Source: Candidatus Bathyarchaeota archaeon
Lineage (GTDB): Archaea; Thermoproteota; Bathyarchaeia; 40CM-2-53-6
Reading direction: 5' to 3'
Assembly (NCBI GenBank): GCA_005888735.1
Contig: VBBN01000028.1
Coordinates: 62,001-126,000 of the forward strand
DNA: 64,000 bases
Both the position numbers and the translations under genes were made by a program. This document shows, one piece after another, positions 1-9,869 of this stretch (position 1 is its first letter; every line of letters starts with the position of its first letter). The notes under the pieces were generated by a model. The model did no database searches, was not told the DNA's origin, and saw only the letters and a list, made by a program, of their open reading frames with translations.

Positions 1-330
1 CTCAAGAATGACTAAGCTAGGCTCGAAAGAGCAAGAATCCGCAAGCACAACGTCGAGGCTTACCTCGCCCTTGAAGGTTACCCGGTTCGTCCATTCCACC
101 CTGTAAGGATTGTAAACGGTGGCTGGAATCCTCAGCTGGACGCAAAGCTGCCTGGTCGATTCTACAATCCGCCTGTCATACTCGTCCAGTTCGACTTTGC
201 CCTGGCTCGCTCTCTCCTTCGCCTCCTCAAACCGCCTTCTGGCCCAGCCGGAAAGCTGGAAAACCGGACCTAGAGGTTTGTCCACCAATACTACTTTTCG
301 GAACTTGAGCTCGCCCACGTCTCCCTTCAC
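1..330 (-). CDS. Hypothetical protein, 3'-truncated by window edge
   Basis: Minus frame open from GTG at 330..328 to the window edge (MKGDVGELKFRKVVLVDKPLGPVFQLSGWARRRFEEAKERA...). The start overlaps the stop of the next upstream gene (GTGGAGTTCGAGTGA). Not in the ORF track because no stop lies in the window. Confidence 0.55.
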   Translation of the reverse strand, partial: MKGDVGELKFRKVVLVDKPLGPVFQLSGWARRRFEEAKERASQGKVELDEYDRRIVESTRQLCVQLRIPATVYNPYRVEWTNRVTFKGEVSLDVVLADSCSFEPSLVILE

Positions 331-1349
331 TCGAACTCGACGTGTCCTACGTAGAGTATGATTCCGAAGGCAAGGATTGTTGCTAAGATGTCAGCGTTTG
401 CGGCTTTGTTCGGAGTTAGGTCGGGAGAGAGAATGAAGTAGCCTAGGATGCCCGAGGCGATTGCGAGAAAGCCGTAAACCGCGTCCACGTAGCTCCACAT
501 CTTATTCATCTCATATTGCCTTGAGATAGCGCGCGTTAGCCCAAAGTCGAGAACTCGCTTCTCCAGAGTGATAGCTCTGTCACTGGCTGCTCTGAGGAAT
601 AATTGGTAGTCTTTCTCGGTCAGCCTCAAAGCAACTATCAGAACGAGAGTGGCCATCATGACCGCAAACTTTGCTCTGTGAGGCACCGGAGGACTAGTTC
701 CTCCCAAGAGGGCTTGCGCCGTAAGGAGACCAGCAACGAAGGTTACCCCGTACTTCCTCACATCGTGTTGGCGGTCGTCGAACTTCTCAAGGACCTCTCT
801 AGCAGCCTTCCATTCGTCCAAGGCAGTAGCCGGTGCGGCAACAGTTCCTCCGTCGGGTACTGTGCCCGCCATGCGGGGAATTGGAAGGTCCGGCCTGGGG
901 TCTCTCATCTTCATTCCAGTGATTGCGAGTGTGACGCCGACGACAGCTACCACAATTCCGGCCATCTGAGCTGTGGGGGATGATACTTGGGGGACGCCGA
1001 CGACAATCACCATGAGTCCAACTGACAAGACTACTACTCCCAAGGCGAGTTTCTCGACAAGCTCAGAAAAGCTTCTGGCAGGCTTCCTCGAGGATTGGCT
1101 GCCAATTATGAGAAGAATCCCTACGAGGACTAGGATGGAGGCGGCGTCTCTGATCCCGGAAGTCTGGGTCTGAGGGATGCCGTAGGCATAAAGGGCAAAT
1201 CCAATCGAGATGACGACTACTCCCAAGGCCACTCGCCTAGCCCAGTCAGACAGTTTTCCCCAGTGGCGTGAGAGTTTTTCCCAGATAGATGGCGGCTTCG
1301 GGTCCGTAGTCAATGTTGCAAATCTATTCCTATTTTCTAGGAAATTCAT
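327..1349 (-). CDS. Membrane protein, hypothetical, several predicted TM segments
   Basis: 340 aa ORF with repeated hydrophobic segments. Confidence 0.7.
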   Translation of the reverse strand: MNFLENRNRFATLTTDPKPPSIWEKLSRHWGKLSDWARRVALGVVVISIGFALYAYGIPQTQTSGIRDAASILVLVGILLIIGSQSSRKPARSFSELVEKLALGVVVLSVGLMVIVVGVPQVSSPTAQMAGIVVAVVGVTLAITGMKMRDPRPDLPIPRMAGTVPDGGTVAAPATALDEWKAAREVLEKFDDRQHDVRKYGVTFVAGLLTAQALLGGTSPPVPHRAKFAVMMATLVLIVALRLTEKDYQLFLRAASDRAITLEKRVLDFGLTRAISRQYEMNKMWSYVDAVYGFLAIASGILGYFILSPDLTPNKAANADILATILAFGIILYVGHVEFE

Positions 1350-1618
1350 TTAGCCTTTGGGGAGAACCGCTTCCCTCAGCACGACTGCTTTGTCGCCTCC
1401 AAGTTCTGAGTTGTCAATTGCCTTTCAGTCTAGAACATTCGACCACACCAGTCTTGCCTCACTATCCCTTAGACTACCCGGAGCGGAATTGCACCGTTCA
1501 GCGCAGAAGGTCCGCTCTTTCACGAACAACTTCCGGTCCTCGGCAGCATGAAAAACACTGGCAGTGGTTCTGTTCGGCTAAAATAACTGGTCACTATCCC
1601 TTAAAGGGGGCATCACCG

Positions 1619-2179
1619 ATGGCCAACGGCTTCAGCAAATGGGTCTACAAGTTCACACTGGCCAGGTGGTACTACAATTTCGCCTACACCTGGATCATCG
1701 GCTACTTTCTCAGCACCTTCGCCATGATCGTCACAATATACTACCTCATACCTGGATTGAGCGCTCAAATCTCCTTCCTACAGTTCCTCTTCGTAGCTGG
1801 ACTGCTCCTCGTAGGAGTGGGATGGGGGCTCGGGAAGATACTAGTCAAAGAGCTCAAAGTCCAGCCCATAGAGAACTACATCTCCAGCGAGGTCAACCCG
1901 TTCACAAACGCCACCCTCACAGCCAAAGAACGGGTATTCTGGAAAGCAATGGCGGTTCTACTCAAGAAAGAACATGCGAAAGCCCCCGACCCTGAAATAC
2001 TGACCTGCGTAAAACAACTGGAGAAATACATCCACGGCCAAGTCAAATTCGACTTCGAGGAACTAGACAAGTTCGAACTAGGAAAGAACCATGAGTTGGA
2101 CGAAGAGTTCGCTGAGCCTCCGAGCGCGATTCCGGTGGTGTCAAACTCTCGAGCCTCAAAACCAGACCCGGCCAGATAA
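1619..2179 (+). CDS. Hypothetical membrane protein (start trimmed to MANGFSKWVYKF)
   Basis: In-frame ATG at 1619; two TM segments followed by a charged cytoplasmic tail. Confidence 0.65.
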   Translation: MANGFSKWVYKFTLARWYYNFAYTWIIGYFLSTFAMIVTIYYLIPGLSAQISFLQFLFVAGLLLVGVGWGLGKILVKELKVQPIENYISSEVNPFTNATLTAKERVFWKAMAVLLKKEHAKAPDPEILTCVKQLEKYIHGQVKFDFEELDKFELGKNHELDEEFAEPPSAIPVVSNSRASKPDPAR

Positions 2180-2260
2180 ATCCGCTCAAGAGGCCAACCA
2201 AAGACCCAGATCGGCAGCACAGCCCCTGTCGCCAGATTCGGCGAGCATGGTAGTCTGCTG

Positions 2261-3070
2261 CTAGCTTTCCAGTTTCCAGCGTCTTCGTAGCGCGCTCTCC
2301 ATCAACGACTGGGGAAGAATGTGCTTCAGAGCGCGGTATCGCCCTGCTTTGCCGGCGAGATATTCGAGTCGTGGAGACTTGCTCTCGATTATCCGGAGAA
2401 CTCTCTCCGCGACGATCCTCGGGTCTCCTCCTTCTTGAACGCGTCTTCAAGAGCGCCGACCGCTCTTGTTCTCATCCCGTCATAGTCCCCAATGGTTTCT
2501 TTCGCCGCACGTCTAGTTTGTGCAAGATTGGTACGGAAGAACCCTGGCTCGACAAACGGACACCTTCACTCCGAGGCTCTTGACCTCGTGACGCAGCGCC
2601 TCGGAGTAAGCCAACAACGCGGCCTTTGCTGCCGCGTAGTACCCTTCAAACGGAACCGGTAGAACCGCCACCAATGAGGAAATGTTGACGATCTGCCCAG
2701 ACCCCCGTTTTCTCATGGTGGGTAGAACCGCCTTGGTCATTCTCACTGCCCCGAAGAAGTTTGTTTCGAACTGAGCCTTCGCCTCTTCGATCGACGTCTC
2801 CTCTATGCCTCCAGTAAGTACGTAGCCAGCGTTGTTGACAAGAACATCCACATGACCAGCCTTCTCCTGCACCGTGTTTACACAACGGCTCACCGACTCG
2901 TCAGAGTCAATGTCCAGCTGGACCATTTCTACGCCCGCACGCGTCTCTGAGCCAGATGGTTTACGGCTCGTCCCGAAAACACGAAAACCACTCTGAGAGA
3001 GCAGACTAACTGTCTCTCGCCCGAAGCCTGAAGAGGCCCCGGTTACCAGAACAACCTTCGATGTCTGCAT
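2261..3070 (-). pseudogene. Short-chain dehydrogenase/reductase (SDR), disrupted by two single-nt shifts
   Basis: VTGASSGFGRE and YYAAAKAALLAYSEALR motifs; the expected C-terminus (VVEPGFFRTNLAQTRRAAKETIGDYDGMRTRAVGALEDAFKKE, then DPRIVAERVLRIIESKSPRLEYLAGKAGRYRALKHILPQSLMES) continues in other frames. Confidence 0.75.
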
Positions 3071-3494
3071 AAGGAGCCTAACGTCAGACTCAGGCTAAAA
3101 ATTCGTTTCCAGGTCTAACATGTCGGCCTATCTCTCATCCTGAAACAGTTCCACTGATGACGAAGTGTACAGTTTTGGTCGTCAAGTCTTGCCTGCGATC
3201 GCTCCATGATGCTTTTATTTTCGGGGCGAGTTCCTCTTCACGCGCTAGCCCAGGATGGGGTCTTGCTCAAAGACCTCGGTGTTGCCCTGGGTGCCGCCCT
3301 TCTTCTAAGAATAGTCTCTAGCATAGTTGGGCTTCCTCTTGAAAACACTTCGCAACCCAAGGCCTTCACGAGGCAAGGAGCGAGAAAAACCGGGTGGACT
3401 GCAGCCCAGCAGCCATGTCGTTTCTCCAGAACATAAGGGACTGTCACCCGTATTGAACTGGCCCATTAATAACCGGCCTTTCTGACTGCGGATA

Positions 3495-4700
3495 TCAATG
3501 ACCTCCCTTCACGAGAGAAACGGATTTTGAAAGTTTGTCTTTAGGTGCTAGACGAATTCCCAACTTGACGAGGTAAGGAGTGAGTAGAGAGGTTATGATT
3601 ACGACCACTCCAATCAGCGGAAACAGGAATCCCGAAATTGCATTCGCATCAGCGCCCACTGCCACTACAATGAAAGAGAACTCTCCAATCTGTGCCATCC
3701 CCAGACCTGACCTAACAGCAGTGCCTGCGTCATATCCGAACGCTTTCACCCCGAAGCCAACCCCGAACACTTTCGCACCAACGGTGGCTAGGGTAATTAC
3801 AATCGCCGGGGCTACGAACATGGGAATCTGTCTAACATCCATTAGAGCACCTACCGATACAAAGAACAGTGCTGCAAAGAGCTCCTTGAGGGGCTCTATG
3901 GACTCGATAACCTGTGATGACGAGCGGGCACCTGCAATAACGACCCCAGCTAGGAAAGCCCCCGTCGCCACTGACAGCCCTATGAGGTTTGCCAGAGCGG
4001 AGAGCCCGAAGCAGATCCCGAGTGCCACGCTAATCGTGAGTTGACGATCCCTCTTCAGAACAATCTTATCCATGACCTTAGGAACCAGCAAAGAACCTAT
4101 GATTAGGGTACCGCCCACGAAAAGTATCACCTTTCCCGCGATTGCGAGTATGTCAAGAGGTAAGAGTTGGCCTGCCGACACGAAAGACTGCAACGACGCT
4201 ATGATCACAACCGCGACGAGGTCCTCAACTATGAGGACACCGATCATTATCGTCGACGAGATGTGGTGCAACACGCCAATGTCCTCAAGAACCTTCACGA
4301 TGATGGTGGTGCTGCTTATCGAGAGGGCTGCCGCCAGGAACAGCGAATCGAGCGGGGACCAGTGGAAGCCCACGCCTATCAAGTAGCCTACGACTAGAAG
4401 CAGGCCCATCTCCAGCAAAGCGACTCCGACAGCGACCCTGCCTACACTGCGAAGCTTTGCGATAGGGAAATCTAGGCCGATAACGAAGAGAAGAAGGATG
4501 ACTCCGAACTCTGCAAACACCTTCAAGAAGTCTATCTGGCTTACTAGGCTGAAGGGCGGGGTGTAGGGCCCGACAATTATTCCGGATAGAATATAGCCGA
4601 GGATTACCGGCTGCTTTAACAGATAGAAAATCGACGTGATTGAAGCAAGTACAGCCATTATCACCGCAAAGTCTCTGATAACTTCAGTCTCGAGCGTCAT
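3495..4700 (-). CDS. Cation:proton antiporter, Kef/CPA2 type
   Basis: 401 aa, about 12 TM; LKQPVILGYILSGIIVGP and SISSTTIIVKVLEDIG motifs. Confidence 0.85.
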   Translation of the reverse strand: MTLETEVIRDFAVIMAVLASITSIFYLLKQPVILGYILSGIIVGPYTPPFSLVSQIDFLKVFAEFGVILLLFVIGLDFPIAKLRSVGRVAVGVALLEMGLLLVVGYLIGVGFHWSPLDSLFLAAALSISSTTIIVKVLEDIGVLHHISSTIMIGVLIVEDLVAVVIIASLQSFVSAGQLLPLDILAIAGKVILFVGGTLIIGSLLVPKVMDKIVLKRDRQLTISVALGICFGLSALANLIGLSVATGAFLAGVVIAGARSSSQVIESIEPLKELFAALFFVSVGALMDVRQIPMFVAPAIVITLATVGAKVFGVGFGVKAFGYDAGTAVRSGLGMAQIGEFSFIVVAVGADANAISGFLFPLIGVVVIITSLLTPYLVKLGIRLAPKDKLSKSVSLVKGGH

Positions 4701-5161
4701 CTATGGCCAGACGAGCTTCTGACATGCCAAGATGAAGCTTTTCGTCGGCAAAAGTCATCCGTCAGGCAGAATTCTTGCAATTCATTAGTCACTAGAAGAC
4801 AGTTGATGGCTTGTCAAAAATCACCTAGCAAATCGCCGAGCCTTGGCTAGGCATCCAAAACAGTCTACAGGGTCGCGGGGAAAGCGGGTCCAACTATCAG
4901 GGATGCCTAGACAGGGTAAGGTATCCTTGGAAAGATTGAGACAGACGGGTATTTTGTGGCACCTGTACCAAGACTTTTAAAAGCATCTTCCACTTCCACA
5001 CGTCTTCAAGCGCGATGGAGTCGGCAATTCCCCTCCAGTCCGCGGACTTCCGAGAAGACTCGGGTTACGAAGGCGAGTTTGTTTTGCTAACTCTCCTTCT
5101 TACAAGGACACGAGGCTCAGTCTCGGCAGTTAGCGCGGCCCCACTTGAATCCTCCCTGCAC

Positions 5162-5198
5162 GGTGTAAAAACGGGCACATACCTGCCCGTTTTCCACC
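5162..5198. other. Strong inverted repeat (10-bp perfect core stem, 6-nt loop)
   Basis: GGTG-TA-AAAACGGGCA-CATACC-TGCCCGTTTT-C-CACC. Confidence 0.7.
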
Positions 5199-5385
5199 CA
5201 AGCAACCAATTCTCGGGGCACCAATAACAACTAACCCCAAAGGGGGCTGCATCCACGAAAGATTCCTCACTTAGCGGAGCCTTTACACCAGGCAGGCTCG
5301 CGCTCGGAACATCCGCATCATTCCCCTCTAAAACCAGTTGCGGGGCCAGAACTAGTCCCGCGACTGACTCGGCCCCGAACCCGAA

Positions 5386-8103
5386 GTGGCATGGAGGCAA
5401 CGGTCAGCGGTGAGAATCCTCCCCTCCCCATTGACCAGACGACTAGTCGTTCTCTTGCTGTGTTCCATCGCGATCCTCTCACTCGTGGTAGGCTTGCAAG
5501 CCCGCCAGACAAACACTGCTCTGTCACTCAGCAGTCCGCCCAACGCTCAAGTGATCCAGAGTGCTTCAAACACCACCTCGCCCTTCGACTACGTTGTCAC
5601 GGTTCTGATGGAGAATAATGGCTATTGTGACGTGATGACCACCTGTGGTGGGGGCGGCACATACCAGACCACTCTTGCACAGCAGAATGGGATCGCAGGT
5701 AACTGCCAGTCGAACTCGGCCTGCTCCACCGGTGGATACACGGGAACGGTTCATCCTAGCGAGGGAAACTATGTTGCGTTGATCGGGGGGGATGATCACG
5801 GTTTCACCAGTGACTGCGGATACTGTCCCGCTAGGACTAGCGCACTGAACCTCATAGACAGGATCGAAGCCTCCGGCCGCACCTGGAATGCCTGGTTTGA
5901 GGGCGGTTCAGGTGGAGGAACATGCAGTGCTAACCCGCCTCGAGGAGGTGACCACTACGCGTTCATAACGTTCACCAATATTCAAACGAATCCTGCTCGC
6001 TGTGCCCACCTAGTCTCAACTACTCCTTCAACGGATACGCAATTCCTGGCTGAATTGAACTCGGCCAATCCATCTAACTACATCTGGCTCACACCAACCG
6101 ACAGCAACAACTGCCACGACACGGCGATGAGCTTCTGCGACGCCTACCTCGCCGGACTCGTCCCGAAGATTCTCAGCAGCACCCTCTTCACAACCAAGAA
6201 CGCAGCCCTATTCATCGTATACGATGAAGGCGGGGGCAGCTATCCATCCGACTTTCTCTACGCGACCTGGGTCGGAACAAACGTCAAGAAAGCCTATGTT
6301 GGAACAGGTTCTTACAGCCACTACTCCTACTTGAAAACTCTCGAAACAGTCTGGAACATGCCGACCTTAACCGCGAACGATGCAGCCGCATCCGCGATGA
6401 CGGAGTTCTTTGCACCTTCTGGTCCGGTTCCCCTGTCAACCAGCCTCACAGTCTCAGCAAATCCCATCGTCAACATTCCAGTCACCTTCACATCAACAAC
6501 ACTGGGTGGAACAGTACCATACACTGTCACCTGGAACTTTGGTGACGGCACAACCGGAACCGGCGCATCCGTCACCCACAGCTACACCACATCTCAAACT
6601 TTCACCGTGACAGCGACCGCCACCGACTCATCATCACCAGCCCAGACCGCAACCAGCTCAAAGTCAGTAGCAGTCGCAGTCCCGCCGCCTCTCACGACGA
6701 GTTTCACTGTATCACCGGCAAACCCTGTGGTAAACACCCAAGCCACCTTCACCGCCTCGACTAGAGGTGGAACGGGACCATACACGGTAAGCTGGAATTT
6801 TGGCGACGGCTCAGTTGGCCCAGGCCTTACTGCCACCCACATCTTCACCAGCGCCCAAACATTCACCGCGATGGAGACGGTCACTGACTCGTCCACGCCA
6901 ACCCAAACAGCCACTAGCACCAAACAGGTCGCCGTTGCCCCACCTCCCCGGCTCTCGGCAAGCTTCACAACCGACCCGCCCAGCCCTCAAACCGGAACGC
7001 CTGTCACCTTCACAGCCACAGCTGCGGGAGGAACGTCCCCCTACCAGTACGCCTGGAACTTCTCCGACGGGCCAACCGGAACTGGGAGGACGAGCACACA
7101 CGTGTTCGTGGCGCAAGGAACCTACACGGTTACTCTGAACGTGAGCGACTCCTTCAACCAAAGCACGACCGTATCGCGCACAATCACAGTTTCTGTAAAG
7201 CCCTCAGTCGACTTCACCATAACAACCGCGCCGGATTCTCTCACCATTCAACAAGGAGATTATGGAACGTCCACAGTAATCGTGAACAGCATGAACAACT
7301 TCACGGGAACACTATCGTTCACCGCGAGCGTTGATACTGGGCTCAACATTGCCCCCGCCCAAGGGAGCACAACTGTCTCGCCGGGAAACCCCGCCAACCT
7401 CACATTGACAATAGGGGTCCTCACCGACACTAACGCAGGGTACTATAATGCAACAGTGACCGGTTCAGTCGCCTCCCTGCTCCACTCTACCACTCTGACC
7501 GTCAGGGTCACACTAAAACATCAGCCAATACTTTTCGTTCCACCCGCAATCTCGACGAGCCCAGGCTCTACCGTCAAATTCACAGTCAACGCCACAGACT
7601 CAGACTCCAGCTTAACACTTGCACTTTCAGTCAACAATTTCCCCGTGGGCGCGGCTTTCGACACCAAAACGGGCCTCTTCACCTGGACACCCTCGACGAG
7701 CCAGTCCGGGGCCTACAGCGTGACTTTCACAGCAACAGACAACGGCACGCCCTCACTGTCGAGCACTCAAAAGGTCGTCATCACAGTCGCCCAACCTCCA
7801 CAGCCTCCCCCATCTTCTCAACCTCCCCAAACCCCTCAGCCCACATCCCAGTCCCCTCAGGGAACTTGCCTTCTCTGCCCGCTCGCAAACATCGCCACAG
7901 GTTGGTTGATGTTCACGAGTCTAATCGGAGGCATAGCAACAGCATTTGTCATCATCACCTTGAACACAGGAACCAGCCTAGCTATCTCTAGCCGGGTGGA
8001 GAGTCAAAGACAATCTAGGTCGAACGTTAAGCCCGGGGGCCCTGCTTCTTCGCCGAACCTGCCTCCCTTCCCGGCTCGGGTAAGTCGAGAAACAGGTCCT
8101 TAG
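5386..8103 (+). CDS. Secreted/cell-surface phosphoesterase-like protein with PKD domains, Ig-like segment and C-terminal TM
   Basis: Signal peptide (TRRLVVLLLCSIAILSLVVG); VLMENNGYCD...HPSEGNYVALIGGD...YDEGGG phosphoesterase-like core; three PKD-type WNFGDG/WNFSDG repeats; C-terminal hydrophobic segment. True start may be GTG 5410 or the TTG before TRR. Confidence 0.8.
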   Translation: MAWRQRSAVRILPSPLTRRLVVLLLCSIAILSLVVGLQARQTNTALSLSSPPNAQVIQSASNTTSPFDYVVTVLMENNGYCDVMTTCGGGGTYQTTLAQQNGIAGNCQSNSACSTGGYTGTVHPSEGNYVALIGGDDHGFTSDCGYCPARTSALNLIDRIEASGRTWNAWFEGGSGGGTCSANPPRGGDHYAFITFTNIQTNPARCAHLVSTTPSTDTQFLAELNSANPSNYIWLTPTDSNNCHDTAMSFCDAYLAGLVPKILSSTLFTTKNAALFIVYDEGGGSYPSDFLYATWVGTNVKKAYVGTGSYSHYSYLKTLETVWNMPTLTANDAAASAMTEFFAPSGPVPLSTSLTVSANPIVNIPVTFTSTTLGGTVPYTVTWNFGDGTTGTGASVTHSYTTSQTFTVTATATDSSSPAQTATSSKSVAVAVPPPLTTSFTVSPANPVVNTQATFTASTRGGTGPYTVSWNFGDGSVGPGLTATHIFTSAQTFTAMETVTDSSTPTQTATSTKQVAVAPPPRLSASFTTDPPSPQTGTPVTFTATAAGGTSPYQYAWNFSDGPTGTGRTSTHVFVAQGTYTVTLNVSDSFNQSTTVSRTITVSVKPSVDFTITTAPDSLTIQQGDYGTSTVIVNSMNNFTGTLSFTASVDTGLNIAPAQGSTTVSPGNPANLTLTIGVLTDTNAGYYNATVTGSVASLLHSTTLTVRVTLKHQPILFVPPAISTSPGSTVKFTVNATDSDSSLTLALSVNNFPVGAAFDTKTGLFTWTPSTSQSGAYSVTFTATDNGTPSLSSTQKVVITVAQPPQPPPSSQPPQTPQPTSQSPQGTCLLCPLANIATGWLMFTSLIGGIATAFVIITLNTGTSLAISSRVESQRQSRSNVKPGGPASSPNLPPFPARVSRETGP

Positions 8104-8590
8104 GCATACCGCCCAAAACATCAGACATGGGCATCGATCCTCCAATGCCCGCAGTTCCTGAAGCGTACGGCTTGACCCTGTTCAACAGGTCGTCAATTTT
8201 CTCGGCGACCTTCGTCTTCTCCTTGATAATAACCTCCAACTCGGTCATGTCTGCTTCGAGGCGTTGCACTCTCCCCGCCAACCCCTCAATTCCCTTTGAT
8301 ACCTCAAGCATTCCGTGAGTCGTGTTTAAGGCCACCCTCAGACCTGTCAATTCCTTCTGCAGATACTCTCGGTGGCTGCGCACGCTCTCCAAGATTGGGT
8401 GGTAGAGCTTCACAAAATCCGTCATCAAATTCTCAAACTGCCGAATCGCGAGGTTGAATCGCTCATCTCTCTTTTTCTCAGCAAACTGTCTTGCGGTCTG
8501 AATCAGCTTCTCGCGCATGGCAACCCTTTCGATCACGTCGTCTAGAACTTCGCGAATATTGTACGTCTCGTCGAACATCCGCTCGTTCAA
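8027..8590 (-). CDS. Coiled-coil protein, hypothetical
   Basis: 187 aa, high K/E/L coiled-coil character; tail overlaps the convergent surface gene by 77 nt. Confidence 0.65.
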   Translation of the reverse strand: MNERMFDETYNIREVLDDVIERVAMREKLIQTARQFAEKKRDERFNLAIRQFENLMTDFVKLYHPILESVRSHREYLQKELTGLRVALNTTHGMLEVSKGIEGLAGRVQRLEADMTELEVIIKEKTKVAEKIDDLLNRVKPYASGTAGIGGSMPMSDVLGGMPKDLFLDLPEPGREAGSAKKQGPRA

Positions 8591-8721
8591 GGAAGCCCCG
8601 GCACACGGTCCCCACGTTCCTGCCTTGCGATAAGAGCCGCGTTACTCGAATGGCGAGCGCTTGGTAGTGGCCCCTGAAAACAGAGTTTGAGCCTCATGAA
8701 GAGCCCAAGGCCATGGCTACG

Positions 8722-9675
8722 TTAGTTCAGAGAAGGTTGCGCGGCGATAACGATGCCCTGTTTTTCCTTCCGTTTTCTGTTCACTAGGACAACTCCGAGG
8801 AAGATTAGGAGGAAACTCGCACCGTGCCAGAGGCTGATCGTCTCACCGATAAAAGCGGAGGATAGCAATCCGAAGACCGGAACGAGGTTGCCGAAAATGG
8901 CTGCCCTGCTGGCCCCGATTTGCACGACCCCCTGAACGTAGAAAAGATATCCGACAACGGTCGACAATAGGGCTAGATAGAGGATTCCAAGCCAGGAGTT
9001 CATATTCCACGGGTACTTCCAAGGCGTCTCGATTAGTGCGGCTGGGATGAGGAATAGCCAACCGAAGAGGGAGACCCAGGAGATTATTGCAAGTGAGCTG
9101 GGCCTAGCTCCAGCCATTGTCTTCGAGAAGTCTTTGTTGATAAACCTCCGAAGGAGGATAGTGTAGAGTGCATAGACGATTGCTCCTCCGAATACCAAGG
9201 AGAGCCCAAGCCCTCTATTCAAAACATGAACGTTAGGCGATAGGAGTGAGATTATTCCAACCCCGGAAAGCCCTGAGACCAACCCTAGAATCTTCAATCT
9301 CCTCAGAGGCTCCCCCAGGACCGCGGCGGCCAGTACGGCTATCAATACAGGGCCTACTCCAATTACCAGCGAGTCATCGCTGGCAGCAGCATACCGGACT
9401 CCGAACAGAAAGAACGCCTGGTATAGCGAGGTATTCAGTATACCCATCGCCAGGAATTCCTTAATCCAAGCTCGTGGAATCTTGACCGAGTGTTCTCTAA
9501 TCTGGAGAAGAAGGAAGAATACCGGCACGACTATGGCGTAGCGTATGGCTGCGATGGATATTGGAGGCAGTCCAGCTGCGAGAAGCCTGCCCACAGGCCA
9601 GGCGATTCCCCACAAGAGCGCTGTCAGAACCAGTTTCGCGTACACCGTCCATGAGGAGCGCCATTGACTTCTCAT
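8722..9675 (-). CDS. EamA/DMT-family transporter
   Basis: 317 aa, about 10 TM, duplicated EamA pattern (ALLWGIAWPVGR..., STVVGYLFYVQGVVQIGASRAAIFGNLVPVFGLL). Confidence 0.85.
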   Translation of the reverse strand: MRSQWRSSWTVYAKLVLTALLWGIAWPVGRLLAAGLPPISIAAIRYAIVVPVFFLLLQIREHSVKIPRAWIKEFLAMGILNTSLYQAFFLFGVRYAAASDDSLVIGVGPVLIAVLAAAVLGEPLRRLKILGLVSGLSGVGIISLLSPNVHVLNRGLGLSLVFGGAIVYALYTILLRRFINKDFSKTMAGARPSSLAIISWVSLFGWLFLIPAALIETPWKYPWNMNSWLGILYLALLSTVVGYLFYVQGVVQIGASRAAIFGNLVPVFGLLSSAFIGETISLWHGASFLLIFLGVVLVNRKRKEKQGIVIAAQPSLN

Positions 9676-9869
9676 TCCTTAACAGTCCCGAAGCAACTTT
9701 TCCCGCTGCGCATGCATCAGTCGACGATTGGTCTCGGGAAAATAAGTAGTTTGACTCCCATTGTTGCCTTCAAATGTTGGCGCAAACAAGCAGTATTCCG
9801 AGTTGCTTCGCTAGGCTAAGCTGAAGAGTGAAACAAAATATTGTGGAGGTTTTCCTGCAGACTCGCTGT

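Noticed and set aside
3206-3447. Overlapping ORFs 3206..3436 (+) and 3238..3447 (-)
   Set aside because: Mutually antisense short ORFs with no domain or start-site support.
6327-7161. Antisense ORFs (6327..6575, 6594..6968, 6811..7161) inside the PKD gene
   Set aside because: Low-complexity mirror translations of the repetitive PKD coding strand; no independent coding signal.
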